From: an uncultured Ruminococcus sp.
GTDB taxonomy: Bacteria; Bacillota; Clostridia; Oscillospirales; Acutalibacteraceae
Reading direction: 5' to 3'
DNA length: 34,038 nt
NCBI GenBank assembly: GCA_934476515.1
Contig: CAKSNZ010000022.1
Span: 1-34,038, forward strand
The position numbers and the translations under genes are program-made. Within the stretch, counting starts at the first letter, position 1, and each line of letters starts with the position of its first letter. Below the pieces are notes generated by a model. That model ran no database searches and was not told the DNA's origin. It saw only the letters and a program-made list of their open reading frames with translations. This document shows positions 1 through 8,932 of this stretch, piece after piece.

Positions 1-1169
1 ATTGTGATTGTTTTTCCTAATAGAAGCGAAATTGGGACGCCACTATTATTCCAACCTACATTTATCCCTGACCGACCTGTTGAATTAATACTATTAAATG
101 ATATCGTTTTGTTAATCGTATCTCTTGTGATTACAGTAGAGCCAGTGCTTCCAGTCGTTGTCCAAGCCTGTGCTTTTGCAAAATATGTATTAAAATCTGC
201 AAAATTTTTGCCACACATATATAAATTTGCTTGTGTATTGTATAGTTTTAAATCAACAATGTTACAATCACTACTATCATTAAGTACAATGCTAGTTGAC
301 TTATCTGTTGTAACATTAATTTGATTTTTGCTGATTAACGCTGAGTTATTTGCAATATCTGTAACACACTTATCAATAGCAGTAGTATTAGCTTTGATAG
401 ATTTTGTGTTGTCTGCAATTGCTTTGTCTGTTGCAGTTTTATAAGTGTTAAAATCAGTAGTATCCACTTTGCTATTAACTGCATTATCATTACTAGTTTT
501 ATAACTATTAAAATCAGCTTTATCAAGTTTATCAGCTTTCAAACTTTCAATATCAGCAATAGGTGTTTCTAACTTGGTATTGATTTCATCAACTGACTTA
601 TTAAAATTCTGCCTATCAGTATTTGCCTGTTCAACAATGCTATTAGCCTTGTCGGTTAGTGCTTGTACATCTGTTTTGTGCTGAGCTTCAATACTTGTTG
701 CTCTGCTTTCCCAAGCAAATTTATCTGCACTTACTTGTTGTTTCAGCGACTTAATAGCACTTGCTAATAGTTCATTTACATTAATGAAGTTATCATCATT
801 TGAGTAAACAATACTAACACCGTCAGGTACTGCACCACTTACAATTTCAACATTGCCAACTGTGTTATCAATATAAATAGTCTTTAGTGAGGTACAATTA
901 CTAAAAGTACCACTACCGATTTTTGTTACTGCGTTGCTAACATACGCAGTAGTTATATCTGTTTGACTAGTTGCAAAATCACCTACACCCAATGCATCTG
1001 TTTGTCTTGTATTCTTCAACACATTATCTGCTGTAAAGGTTGCAGAGTAGCTAAAGACTATGCCTTTGTTTGCTTTTTCAATACCGTCATCCATCTGATT
1101 CAAACTTACCGATAAAATCGGTGTGTTTGATGATGGGCTATCTTCCCAACCTACTTTTTTATAGCTCAT
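1..1169 (-). CDS. Tail fibre / receptor-binding-like protein, partial (3' end beyond window)
   Basis: An open frame runs from ATG at 1169 to the window edge with no stop (389 codons), so the C-terminus is missing. The N-terminus (TPILSVSLNQMDDGI, about residues 16-30) resembles the baseplate-attaching start of Firmicute tail-fibre proteins. Residues 81-100 (VTKIGSGTF...CTSLKTIYI) match a BspA-type leucine-rich repeat (LRR_5) unit. Residues about 130-270 are polar and heptad-rich, with two similar DFN-YKT segments, suggesting a trimeric coiled-coil shaft. The start overlaps the upstream stop by one base (TAATG), so the two genes are translationally coupled. Position after the tape measure and hub genes supports a distal tail role in host recognition. 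The exact ligand cannot be told. Confidence 0.75.
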   Translation of the reverse strand, partial: MSYKKVGWEDSPSSNTPILSVSLNQMDDGIEKANKGIVFSYSATFTADNVLKNTRQTDALGVGDFATSQTDITTAYVSNAVTKIGSGTFSNCTSLKTIYIDNTVGNVEIVSGAVPDGVSIVYSNDDNFINVNELLASAIKSLKQQVSADKFAWESRATSIEAQHKTDVQALTDKANSIVEQANTDRQNFNKSVDEINTKLETPIADIESLKADKLDKADFNSYKTSNDNAVNSKVDTTDFNTYKTATDKAIADNTKSIKANTTAIDKCVTDIANNSALISKNQINVTTDKSTSIVLNDSSDCNIVDLKLYNTQANLYMCGKNFADFNTYFAKAQAWTTTGSTGSTVITRDTINKTISFNSINSTGRSGINVGWNNSGVPISLLLGKTIT

Positions 1170-2518
1170 TATAATTCTCCTTTCGCCTCTAGTGTATCTG
1201 TCAAGGCTTGAATACCACTAAGGGTTCTTGACAAGATTACACTGCTAACTACTGTCATTTTCTGTTTACCGTTTTCGTATAATGGAGCACCGTTTACATC
1301 AGTTTCATACACATTAAACTGTACATTGTCCCCAACCTGTACCCAAAGTCTGCCATCTGTTGTGGCAGTAAATGGGGTGTAACTACAGTTATAGAACCTT
1401 TTTGTAATGTCACTAGGGTCACCTTTATTATTCTTGTAATTGTACAAGTCATTAAGTATATGCCAATTAGATGTATTCATATCTTCATTCTGCCAACAAA
1501 TTACATTTTTCGTTAAGTCATATACTTTTGTTTCATTGTCCGGTATTTCCGTATTGCCCGGTCTAAATGTAGTTTCTTTTTCGGTTGTCTTTCCGTCAAG
1601 ATTTCCACCATACTTCCATTTAAAATCAGTATAGCCCTTTACTATGTAATCCTCATAGCTTAAATCCTCATAAAAGTCATATACTTCAGGTGAGTCTGTA
1701 GGTGATATATAAACCAACCTAAAATTGCCTTTTACAGTATCTCCTTTCTTCTCTAATGCATCAGAAAAAGGAGATATAAAACCAAATACACCTATCATTT
1801 CGCAACAATCCCTTAATACACTACCGGATGTTACTAGATTGTTCTTGTCCAATAACCAGTGGCCATTCCTAGTTTTATAATTATATATTTTGTACTTAAC
1901 TCCATTGGTACTAAAAGTGTTTGTTAAAATACCTGATGTTTCGCTTACTGATGGATGATAAGTTAATTTAATAAAGTCAGAAATAATAGTTCCTAGTGGT
2001 CTGAATGTAGCATTCTGCCATTCTTCAAATAAACTTTTTGTTCCATCTTTTTGGTTCAGTTTTGCCATATAGTCGTATGCAGTAAGTTTATAAATGTGTT
2101 TATCATCTCCATCACGCTGAAACTTATCAACATAACCACAAAACAAATTCCATGTTTTTTCTTGTACCTGCCTACCGGGATAGATTTTAGCTGATGGGTA
2201 CAGAGTACTTGACGGATAGATATAGTCACCTAGATAACTTTGAGTTAGTCTAACATATATCCATTTACCCTTTATGTTGTTGCCAAAAGTTCTGTCATCA
2301 GTATCACAAACTGAAATATTAAACTCAGAGGCTATGCAACCCCCAAACTTCAATGTACTTTCACTGCATATTGACTGTTTGAGGGTCATACTTTCTTCAA
2401 CAATATTATCCATTGTAATTGTTGCTATATCTGAGTTATTAGGAAAAAGAATTTCAACTGTATTTTCCACAAGGTCATTAATAATATGGTCCTTAATTTT
2501 GCTATCTACTGTAATCAT
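1169..2518 (-). CDS. Tail-associated / baseplate hub-like minor structural protein
   Basis: About 449 residues. I chose ATG 2518 over GTG 2521 because GAGGTG lies 5 nt upstream of it. The protein is beta-rich, with repeated tube-hub-like segments and no peptidase or lysozyme motif I can see. It sits after the tape measure gene and a small Dit-position gene and before the fibre gene. That is the place of the tail hub or Tal protein in siphophages, which closes the tube and carries the fibres. Function is inferred mainly from synteny; sequence-level recognition is weak. Its stop overlaps the next gene's start by one base. Confidence 0.65.
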   Translation of the reverse strand: MITVDSKIKDHIINDLVENTVEILFPNNSDIATITMDNIVEESMTLKQSICSESTLKFGGCIASEFNISVCDTDDRTFGNNIKGKWIYVRLTQSYLGDYIYPSSTLYPSAKIYPGRQVQEKTWNLFCGYVDKFQRDGDDKHIYKLTAYDYMAKLNQKDGTKSLFEEWQNATFRPLGTIISDFIKLTYHPSVSETSGILTNTFSTNGVKYKIYNYKTRNGHWLLDKNNLVTSGSVLRDCCEMIGVFGFISPFSDALEKKGDTVKGNFRLVYISPTDSPEVYDFYEDLSYEDYIVKGYTDFKWKYGGNLDGKTTEKETTFRPGNTEIPDNETKVYDLTKNVICWQNEDMNTSNWHILNDLYNYKNNKGDPSDITKRFYNCSYTPFTATTDGRLWVQVGDNVQFNVYETDVNGAPLYENGKQKMTVVSSVILSRTLSGIQALTDTLEAKGEL

Positions 2519-2527
2519 CACATCACC

Positions 2528-2977
2528 TCAATACTCAATAAAGGTAAGTTCAAGAGCCTTGTACTCTATATCTGTACCCTTAATAACTTTTGTTGTGTAT
2601 GTAATATCAGGCATATAACAAACCATCTTACGATACTTCATTAATTCTTCATCCCAATACATTACATATAGCTTTCTTTGTTGCTTGTGAATAAAAGCAT
2701 TGTTAAGTGTTTTCCTGATTGACTTTAGTTGTTTTAGGTGAAGTGGTATTGTCTGAAACACTATTTTAGACTTATAATTTGGTGAGGTGATTCTATGTAA
2801 CTTATTCTTGGTATCTCTATAAGCTTTTAGTTCAGTTCTTTGTAGTGGTGTTGATTGATATGATTCCTTAGCCATTAGGTCGTGTGGGAATGGTGTATAA
2901 TCAACTTCACTTGCGTTTACTACTTTACCAATATAAATTAGAGTACCGTTAAATTTATCAAAATCAAAATTAGCCAT
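2528..2977 (-). CDS. Small tail protein in the distal-tail position
   Basis: 149 residues, ATG at 2977 with an AGGTGA site 4-5 nt upstream. It lies 12 nt after the tape measure stop and 9 nt before the hub-like gene. The sequence alternates short beta segments and basic stretches. It starts MANFDFDKFNGTL and ends in an aromatic beta hairpin. I do not recognise the family with certainty; it may be one of the small unnamed Firmicute siphophage tail families (DUF6711-like). The place in the gene order is that of Dit, but it is shorter than usual Dit proteins (about 200-270 residues). Treat the role as inference from position. Confidence 0.55.
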   Translation of the reverse strand: MANFDFDKFNGTLIYIGKVVNASEVDYTPFPHDLMAKESYQSTPLQRTELKAYRDTKNKLHRITSPNYKSKIVFQTIPLHLKQLKSIRKTLNNAFIHKQQRKLYVMYWDEELMKYRKMVCYMPDITYTTKVIKGTDIEYKALELTFIEY

Positions 2978-2989
2978 AAAATCACCTAC

Positions 2990-5695
2990 CTATGCAAATG
3001 CAGACTTGCCAAACCTTTTACGGTAGTCACTGTCCTTATTAACCATTCCTTTGAATATAACTTCACCATCAAGATTAATGGTAAGGTTAATATCCTTATC
3101 ATTACCACCAAAGTTACCCTCAGCCATAGCCTCTAAAAATGCTTGTTTCATTGTTGATAATGGGGAAACAACCTCAGTTTCTCTTTTGTTATCGCCTAAT
3201 ACTGCAAGAAACTCACCGTAATTAGCCGGTACTACTGTACCGGTAGCTAACTTAGGAATTAATGGAGCTTTTTCAGGCATGGAAAAATTCCAATCTTGCC
3301 CAAATACATCACCTATTGCACCTGCAATACCACCGACAGCATTTACAATAGCAGATACAACATTATAAATGCCAGTCCAAAGATTATTGATTCCATCTAT
3401 GATTAAATTAACTATACCTTTGATAATACCCCATATAGCATTCCAAACACCCTTTACAATGCCTTTTATTCCATTCCAAGCCTTTTTCCAATCACCTGTA
3501 AAAACACCGGTCATAAAGTCAATAAGTCCACTTAAAGCATCTAGAATACCACCAATTACATCACCTATAGCAGTAAATACTGTACTAAACACACCTTTAA
3601 TAGCATTTAGTGCATTAATAATTAGGGGTTTAACAAACTTAACTATGTAATTAACTGCAGGTAAAACATAATTATCCCACATTACAACTATATAATTAAT
3701 ATATTTGCTTATATAAGTTATAGCTTTACTAAACACAGGCTTAATAGCAGAATTCCAAGCTGACATAACGACATCAACAAATGCATCCCAATATGGTTTT
3801 ATATAATTATTATAAATATTCATAAAGGTTGTTCCTAAATTAGTAAAGAAATTACATATATTAGTAAATGTTTCTGAACCAGTACCATCCCACCAATCTG
3901 AAATAACTGTACCTAAATCATCAAAAACAGTACCTACTGTTGTTATAACATCGGATACTTGTAATTGCAATGTATCAAAAAAAGTTGAAAATGTATCTGC
4001 ATCATTTGTAGTCCAATCAACAAGTACTTGTGATGCAATACTAAATCCATCTGATAAAACTATTCCTATTGAACCAGCAAAATTAGTCAATCCTGTAAGC
4101 ATATTAGCTATAGAATTTTCCATAATTGGTCGTATATTGTCTATGCTTTGACCAAGTAACCCAAATACATTTTGATAAAAATGGCTCATATTGTTATAAC
4201 CGGATACTAAATTATCTGATATTGTATTTATAAAACCAATAATTCTATCCTTATTTTGTTTTAAAAATAATGCTATACCACCTGTTATAGTTTGAATAGA
4301 TTTACCAAAAACAGAAATAACACCACCTATAAGGCTACCTACTGAGCCTAATGCTGCCGCACCCACATCTAATATTCTGTCAAAAGCAACCTTTGCTATA
4401 GGTTGCAAGCTGTTAAAAATACTTTTAAAATTCTTACCAATGTCAGACCAATCAACAGAATCAATACCTTTTTGAATGTTATTTAAAAAGGTATCAAATC
4501 CACATTTTTTGTACAAATCTTTTAAAGCATTAGTTAAGCTATCTGAAATACCTTTGCCAACAGATTTCCCAATTCCACTTCCTACATTAGGATATTTGGT
4601 GGTATTCATTGGAACTAAATTACCATTAGTATTATCACTTTTAGCACTATTAGAACTTGTATTTTGGGATAGAATATTTAGTTGGTCATAATTTGCAATA
4701 CCATTTTTTAATTCTTTATTATTCTTTTTATTTGCTTTAGTTGTATTGTTTACGGCTTTAGTCAATAACTTTTGAGCTTTAGTAGATTTATCTATATTAT
4801 CTGCACTTGATTGTGCATTTTTGCTAATATTAGATGTTGAATTAGATGTATCCTCACTCCACCCAAACATTTTAGATAATCTTTTTACTGCTTTATCTGC
4901 AAAAGCTATTAAACTTGATAATGCATCGTTTATAGTTTTTACTGCCGGAAGAAGTATATTAATTAGTACTGTTCCTATTGTCCCAGCCAGTTCTTTCCAT
5001 CTTTCTGACAAAATACGAGTTTGATTTGCCCAACTTCCTTGTGTTTTAGCGAAGTCACCCTGTGCTAATTGTGTTTGTTGCATTACAAAATTATAACGTA
5101 ACTGTACTTTTTCAGCTTGTGTCATTGCTGAAGTAGATTTTGTTATACCTTGTGATAATGCAAAAGCCTGTAAGTTTGCATCGGTCATTACAATACCAAA
5201 CTGTTTTAATGTTTCTGTTTCACCTGTAAAGATGGATTTAAGGGCAGTACTAGATATTTCTTGGTCAACATTATAAAATGATGCCATATCAGCAGATAAA
5301 CCCGTTAAAGCAATAGACATATCACTTGCATTCTTCTCGGCTAAACCCATACCTCTAGCCATTGCCATAAAAGTTGAACCGGTTTGTTTTGCAGTTAATT
5401 TTGAAATACCAAAACTATTAACTGCCTTATTGGCAAAAGTCTCCATTTTATTGCTCATTGACCCAAACGCAGTATCAACAACATTTTGTACTTCCGTTAA
5501 GTCAGATGCTGTATTAAGTGCTATTTTACTAAAAGATATAAGTTTGCTAATACTGAATACAGCAGCCACTGTTGTTCCTAGTTTTACAAAGGAAGATTTT
5601 AAAGTTCCTAATCCATTGGATATTGTCCGAGTACCTTTATTAAAACCACTTTTATCAATTTGTGTATTAAATATAAGAGAACCATCACTTGCCAT
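2990..5695 (-). CDS. Tail tape measure protein
   Basis: 901 residues, the longest gene here, preceded by an excellent SD (AGGAAGGAGGGG). The N-terminal 250 residues have the typical tape-measure pattern (helical, Ala/Ser/Thr/Gln-rich, TP901-type start around MASDGSLIFNTQIDKSGF). A low-complexity Asn/Ser/Lys linker occupies about 275-355. Residues about 420-760 are long hydrophobic helices with repeated short Trp/Gly-Ile segments (for example WNGIKGIVKGVWNAIWGIIK), consistent with membrane insertion during DNA ejection. It sets tail length and leaves with the genome. It follows two tail-chaperone genes but is separated from them by an independently controlled gene and two tandem terminators, so its transcription needs read-through or a promoter not seen. 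Confidence 0.93.
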   Translation of the reverse strand: MASDGSLIFNTQIDKSGFNKGTRTISNGLGTLKSSFVKLGTTVAAVFSISKLISFSKIALNTASDLTEVQNVVDTAFGSMSNKMETFANKAVNSFGISKLTAKQTGSTFMAMARGMGLAEKNASDMSIALTGLSADMASFYNVDQEISSTALKSIFTGETETLKQFGIVMTDANLQAFALSQGITKSTSAMTQAEKVQLRYNFVMQQTQLAQGDFAKTQGSWANQTRILSERWKELAGTIGTVLINILLPAVKTINDALSSLIAFADKAVKRLSKMFGWSEDTSNSTSNISKNAQSSADNIDKSTKAQKLLTKAVNNTTKANKKNNKELKNGIANYDQLNILSQNTSSNSAKSDNTNGNLVPMNTTKYPNVGSGIGKSVGKGISDSLTNALKDLYKKCGFDTFLNNIQKGIDSVDWSDIGKNFKSIFNSLQPIAKVAFDRILDVGAAALGSVGSLIGGVISVFGKSIQTITGGIALFLKQNKDRIIGFINTISDNLVSGYNNMSHFYQNVFGLLGQSIDNIRPIMENSIANMLTGLTNFAGSIGIVLSDGFSIASQVLVDWTTNDADTFSTFFDTLQLQVSDVITTVGTVFDDLGTVISDWWDGTGSETFTNICNFFTNLGTTFMNIYNNYIKPYWDAFVDVVMSAWNSAIKPVFSKAITYISKYINYIVVMWDNYVLPAVNYIVKFVKPLIINALNAIKGVFSTVFTAIGDVIGGILDALSGLIDFMTGVFTGDWKKAWNGIKGIVKGVWNAIWGIIKGIVNLIIDGINNLWTGIYNVVSAIVNAVGGIAGAIGDVFGQDWNFSMPEKAPLIPKLATGTVVPANYGEFLAVLGDNKRETEVVSPLSTMKQAFLEAMAEGNFGGNDKDINLTINLDGEVIFKGMVNKDSDYRKRFGKSAFA

Positions 5696-5723
5696 ACAAC
5701 CCCTCCTTCCTAAAAATGGATAT

Positions 5724-5785
5724 AAAAAATGCGTACACCACTTGATGTACGCATAAAAAAAGCCACTCTATCGCACAGAGTGGCT
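5724..5785 (-). terminator. Tandem intrinsic terminators after the OB-fold moron gene
   Basis: Read on the - strand, a 9-bp stem (AGCCACTCT / AGAGTGGCT, 5761-5785) is followed by seven T. Directly after it comes an 8-bp stem (ATGCGTAC / GTACGCAT, 5730-5754) followed by six T. The first hairpin starts 6 nt after the stop of the 5791-6393 gene. Two good terminators in a row in the middle of a late operon are unusual. Confidence 0.85.
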
Positions 5786-5790
5786 AGTTT

Positions 5791-6393
5791 TTATTTTGAT
5801 TTTACACTGTAATACTCAATATTAATCTTTGGCAATGTAACATCAGAACCAAGGACTGATGTGTAAGAATACTTACCGTCACATTCACCCCAAATGGTGA
5901 TTATATCATCTTCAAGAATTCTATCTGCATTCTTTGGTAATTCAACAGTTGCATAAATAGTATCATTCCAAAGACCATATTCATCTTTAGTAACATTAAT
6001 TCTTAAATCAACAGTAGTTTTGTCATCAAGCCAATGTTCATCTTCTTGTACCTGAATAACCTTACCTGTATATTTTAGTTTCTCACCTTTATGCTTGTCA
6101 GGATTTCTGGACAAATCTTTGAAAGAAAGTGTCTTACAATTATTTTTGTAAGCTTTAGCTGATACTTTCTTTTTTGCCTTTGTTGTTGGTTGCACTGTTG
6201 TAGTTTCTACTGCACTGGTACTAACCGTTGTTGTTTCTTTATTATCAGTATCTTTACTGCTATTTCCATTACGGGCAGAACCGACTCCGATAGAAATAAC
6301 GATAACTACAACAATAACCCAGAACCACCACTTCTTATAAAACGGTTTCTTAGTCCCATTATGTTTTTGAGAATTTTTCATTAAATTATTCAT
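5791..6393 (-). CDS. Membrane-anchored OB-fold-like protein (moron; possible superinfection exclusion)
   Basis: 200 residues. A basic N-terminus is followed by one membrane helix (about residues 24-40), then a Ser/Thr/Lys-rich linker (about 42-80). A C-terminal domain (about 85-198) contains KGEKLKYTGKVIQV and later LEDDIITIWGECDG, the look of an OB-fold (tRNA_anti-like) domain seen in Firmicute membrane proteins. There is no lipobox, so it is probably an anchored extracellular or periplasm-like domain. It has its own consensus promoter upstream and tandem terminators downstream, and sits between the tail chaperone and tape measure genes without any structural look: the classic moron layout. 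A role in altering the lysogen surface or blocking incoming phage is inference only. Confidence 0.7.
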   Translation of the reverse strand: MNNLMKNSQKHNGTKKPFYKKWWFWVIVVVIVISIGVGSARNGNSSKDTDNKETTTVSTSAVETTTVQPTTKAKKKVSAKAYKNNCKTLSFKDLSRNPDKHKGEKLKYTGKVIQVQEDEHWLDDKTTVDLRINVTKDEYGLWNDTIYATVELPKNADRILEDDIITIWGECDGKYSYTSVLGSDVTLPKINIEYYSVKSK

Positions 6394-6428
6394 TGTGAAA
6401 TTTCACCTCATTTTTATAATTTTATTAC

Positions 6429-6457
6429 ATTTTAAATCATAATTCGGTGAAAGTCAA
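6429..6457 (-). promoter_or_regulatory. Promoter of the OB-fold moron gene
   Basis: On the - strand TTGACT (6457-6452), a 17-bp spacer and TAAAAT (6434-6429) lie about 40 nt upstream of the ATG at 6393. GAGGTG precedes the start by 10 nt. This is the expected housekeeping sigma spacing, so the gene can be expressed in the lysogen independently of the late operon. Confidence 0.7.
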
Positions 6458-6475
6458 CATATTGTTTATAAATAT

Positions 6476-7024
6476 TCAAAATATACTATTAATAAAATCC
6501 AATTCCTGTTGTTCATCTTGTGAAGTAGCTTTTCTCTTTAGGTCTATTAACTCTTTGTGGGTACTGTAAAATTCTCTCTCCCACTTTTCAAGTTTCTTTC
6601 CTTTAGACTTCTTACCTCTAATGTTCATTACCTGTGAAAACAAGCCATCTCCAATTTCATTAAACAGACCTAGAAAAGTCCACCAATGAAGGTACTTAAC
6701 TTCTCTTGTTTCGTAACCGGCTACTTTATTAATAGCCGGAAAGATTATACTTTCATCTTGTTCCCAATCAAGTATTTTTCTTTGATTTTGAGACTTTGGA
6801 ATATCCCCACCATCAAGGAACCACATTGCCTTTTTAATAGCTTGTTCTGTATTAGCCGGTACTTCTTCTTTATACAAACACTTTAGACATACTAAAGCCT
6901 TACAATATTGGTCTAGTTCAGGGTCATTGAATGCTTGAAATATTAACAATGCAACACGGAAATCTGAATTAATTTCATATGTTGCATTGTCAATTTCCAG
7001 GCTTTTAGGAAGTTCACCAATCAT
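6476..7024 (-). CDS. Bacteriophage Gp15-family protein (tail assembly chaperone)
   Basis: 182 residues; recognised as the Gp15 family (PF06854) from the pattern LEIDNATYEINSDFR, then FLDGG, YLHWWTFLGLF and a basic C-terminus ending in a short acidic tail. It starts with an ATGA overlap on the preceding gene's stop, so the pair is coupled. In Streptococcus-type siphophages Gp15 sits just before the tape measure gene and is thought to act as the tail chaperone. Here the tape measure gene is displaced by the moron. No slippery heptamer is visible at the overlap, so I see no programmed frameshift. Confidence 0.85.
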   Translation of the reverse strand: MIGELPKSLEIDNATYEINSDFRVALLIFQAFNDPELDQYCKALVCLKCLYKEEVPANTEQAIKKAMWFLDGGDIPKSQNQRKILDWEQDESIIFPAINKVAGYETREVKYLHWWTFLGLFNEIGDGLFSQVMNIRGKKSKGKKLEKWEREFYSTHKELIDLKRKATSQDEQQELDFINSIF

Positions 7025-7437
7025 TTTACTTTAGATGTGTACTTATGTACCTTTTCAGCGATTTTTTGTTGTTCTACCCCAATATCTTTTTTTATAGAAG
7101 GAAGAATTGCCTCTAAAAAATTCTGAAAAACAGGCTTACCACCGGCAATGCTGATACAGTTAGTATTACCAAAGATAATATCAGAAACATCACCATCAAA
7201 AATGAAATCTATTTGTTTTCTGATTTTTCTATCTACACTTACGAAACGATTATTAGCCTCATCAAATGTATTTGCAGTAGAATTTTCATATTCTTTCGCA
7301 ATCTTATCAATTTGTTTCATTCCTTTTGTGAATCTATCAAAAATCGCATAATCGGTCATTTTAATACGCAAAATTCTACTTTCATCATCGTTAATAGAAT
7401 ATTCTTTATATCCAACATCAAAACTTAAATTGTTCAT
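7021..7437 (-). CDS. Tail assembly chaperone-position protein (DUF6673-like)
   Basis: 138 residues. The start is ATG 7437 (MNNLSFDVGYKEY) with AGGAG about 8 nt upstream. A longer reading from 7524 would run into the major tail gene and lacks an SD. The protein is mainly helical, with a Lys-rich middle and a C-terminus rich in Lys/Val. Located between the major tail protein and Gp15, it corresponds to the first of the two chaperone genes in siphophage maps. Family assignment is by resemblance and position. Confidence 0.7.
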   Translation of the reverse strand: MNNLSFDVGYKEYSINDDESRILRIKMTDYAIFDRFTKGMKQIDKIAKEYENSTANTFDEANNRFVSVDRKIRKQIDFIFDGDVSDIIFGNTNCISIAGGKPVFQNFLEAILPSIKKDIGVEQQKIAEKVHKYTSKVK

Positions 7438-7447
7438 TAGACTTCTC

Positions 7448-7993
7448 CTATACTGCTGTAAATGTTGGTGCTTTATTAGTAATAGCAACAGTACCTTTCT
7501 GACGATTACCTTCAAGTGAAACATTGTAAGGGATATTTACACCACTATTATTACCACCTGCACCACCGTAAGACTGTGGCTTTACAAAACAATCTTCTAC
7601 CCAAGCACTAGCACCTGTAACTGCACCTGATGCATCAATAGTAGCATTGTTATCAATAAGCACTTCAAGAATTTTTGTTCTGCAATTTTCTCCTGTAAGT
7701 CTATTCATAGCAATGTCTTCTAGCTTGTCAAAGATTTCATCTTCTGTGTCTGCATAGTATGTTTCTACACCTAGAGTTGGTGCGTAACCATTATCAATAG
7801 TTTGGTCAAGAATATTCTTTGAGTCTGCCTCCGGATTTAGTTCCATTGATAGTTCCTCAATATCTCTACCAATTAGGAACCAACTAGGTGTCTGACTTCC
7901 AAAACTAGCGTCAATGTAGTGCATTAAGTAACTTCTTTTTAGCTTACCTGAATACTTGCCGGGTGTACCACTTACTGCTTTTGTTTCTGCCAT
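7448..7993 (-). CDS. Major tail (tube) protein
   Basis: 181 residues from ATG 7993 (MAETKAVSGTPGKYSGKLKR), with AGAGGG 7 nt upstream. The ATG at 8011 would overlap the previous stop and has no SD. The chain is beta-rich and Gly/Ser/Asn-rich near the end. It carries the sequence style of Firmicute phage major tail proteins (RDIEELSMELNPE, then an acidic helix and a C-terminal TITNKAPTF-like strand). It follows the tail-terminator gene and precedes the chaperones, as expected. It would form the tube polymerised on the tape measure. Confidence 0.85.
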   Translation of the reverse strand: MAETKAVSGTPGKYSGKLKRSYLMHYIDASFGSQTPSWFLIGRDIEELSMELNPEADSKNILDQTIDNGYAPTLGVETYYADTEDEIFDKLEDIAMNRLTGENCRTKILEVLIDNNATIDASGAVTGASAWVEDCFVKPQSYGGAGGNNSGVNIPYNVSLEGNRQKGTVAITNKAPTFTAV

Positions 7994-8010
7994 AATATTA
8001 CCCTCTTTCA

Positions 8011-8451
8011 TTAAAAATCAATTTTGTATTGTGATATAATCTGCAACTGATATACCACACCGTTATTCATATTGCCATTTGGTATTTCGTAAATCATACC
8101 ATTTGAACAAGTTAACTTTGTTAGAGTGCCTATATACTCTTTGTCACCCACCTTGACAGTAACTTCTTGATTATCTGCAAAATGTTCAAGGTACATTTGA
8201 AGTGAGAGTAAAGCACCTGTATTTACCATTCTGTCATAGTCATTAACGGACTGATACACTGCGTATAGAATGAAGTTATGTTGTCTTGTCTGATTACCTA
8301 AAATATCTTCCTTTAGCAATGTATCACCGGTTGAAGATAGTCCGTAACTATCAATTGAGTCATCTGTAAAGTCAATAGAGATTTCATTACACACTTCATT
8401 AATTTGTGGAAAACTCTGCAAAGCTGACTTTACTACTTCAATTATGTTCAT
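8011..8451 (-). CDS. Tail terminator-like protein (Minor_capsid_3 type)
   Basis: 146 residues; ATG at 8451 overlaps the previous gene by 4 nt. The pattern is an N-terminal helix, a beta core and a C-terminal strand (YQLQIISQYKIDF). Family and gene order match the Minor_capsid_1-2-3 run of Firmicute siphophages, where the third member stands in the tail-terminator position and caps the tail tube at the neck. The stop (TAA) shares one base with an unused upstream ATG of the major tail gene. Confidence 0.7.
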   Translation of the reverse strand: MNIIEVVKSALQSFPQINEVCNEISIDFTDDSIDSYGLSSTGDTLLKEDILGNQTRQHNFILYAVYQSVNDYDRMVNTGALLSLQMYLEHFADNQEVTVKVGDKEYIGTLTKLTCSNGMIYEIPNGNMNNGVVYQLQIISQYKIDF

Positions 8452-8924
8452 TTCACATTACCACCTAAAATTTTTGCAGTACCGTTAAGGATAACATCTT
8501 TCTTATCCTTTTTCATTCGTTCAAACCACATTTTACCGGCTAAAGGGTGTTTAGCAGTTGAATACTTTAACTCTCTACCGGTAGGGTATTTCTTTGGTGG
8601 ACTGTAAAAGCCTACCAATTCACCATTCTTGTATAGTGGAATATTAGGACCATAAACAACACCATAGTATAAATACCTTGCATAAGGTCCTAACTGTACA
8701 ACCTTACCACTACCTATAACTGTACCTACTGTGGCAGACTTAAACAGAAAGCCTGTATCCATAGGTGTGTATGGTATCATCTGCCTTATAACTTCATTAT
8801 CAACAAATCTTTGTGCCTTTTGAAATTCCTTTTCAGTTAAAGAACCAAAGTCACTACGCCATTTAAAATTTAAACTTCCGTTAGGTGTGTTAATTGTGCT
8901 ATCTTGTGGCTGACTAATAATCAT
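8448..8924 (-). CDS. Head-tail joining protein (Minor_capsid_2 / HK97 gp10-like)
   Basis: 158 residues, ATG at 8924. It has the features of the gp10-like neck family: a helical N-terminal half (EKEFQKAQRFVDNEVIRQMIPYTPMDTG), the conserved TGxLxxS-type turn after it, then GPYARYLYYGVVYGP and a C-terminal WFERMKKD helix. The PYxPMDTG...YARYLxxG signature is well recognised. It is coupled to the next gene by a 4-nt overlap. It likely joins the connector to the tail. Confidence 0.82.
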   Translation of the reverse strand: MIISQPQDSTINTPNGSLNFKWRSDFGSLTEKEFQKAQRFVDNEVIRQMIPYTPMDTGFLFKSATVGTVIGSGKVVQLGPYARYLYYGVVYGPNIPLYKNGELVGFYSPPKKYPTGRELKYSTAKHPLAGKMWFERMKKDKKDVILNGTAKILGGNVK

Positions 8925-8932
8925 ACATTCAC

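Noticed and set aside
335..526. - strand frame of 63 codons within the tail-fibre gene
   Set aside because: It lies in another frame of the partial fibre gene, which reads through here without a stop.
3369..5756. Several + strand open frames (3369-3650, 4476-4691, 4821-5024, 5430-5756)
   Set aside because: Mirror frames of the low-complexity tape measure gene, without SD or recognisable products.
7021..7060. Programmed frameshift between the two tail chaperone genes
   Set aside because: The genes overlap as ATGA, the second has its own start, and no slippery heptamer is visible near the stop.
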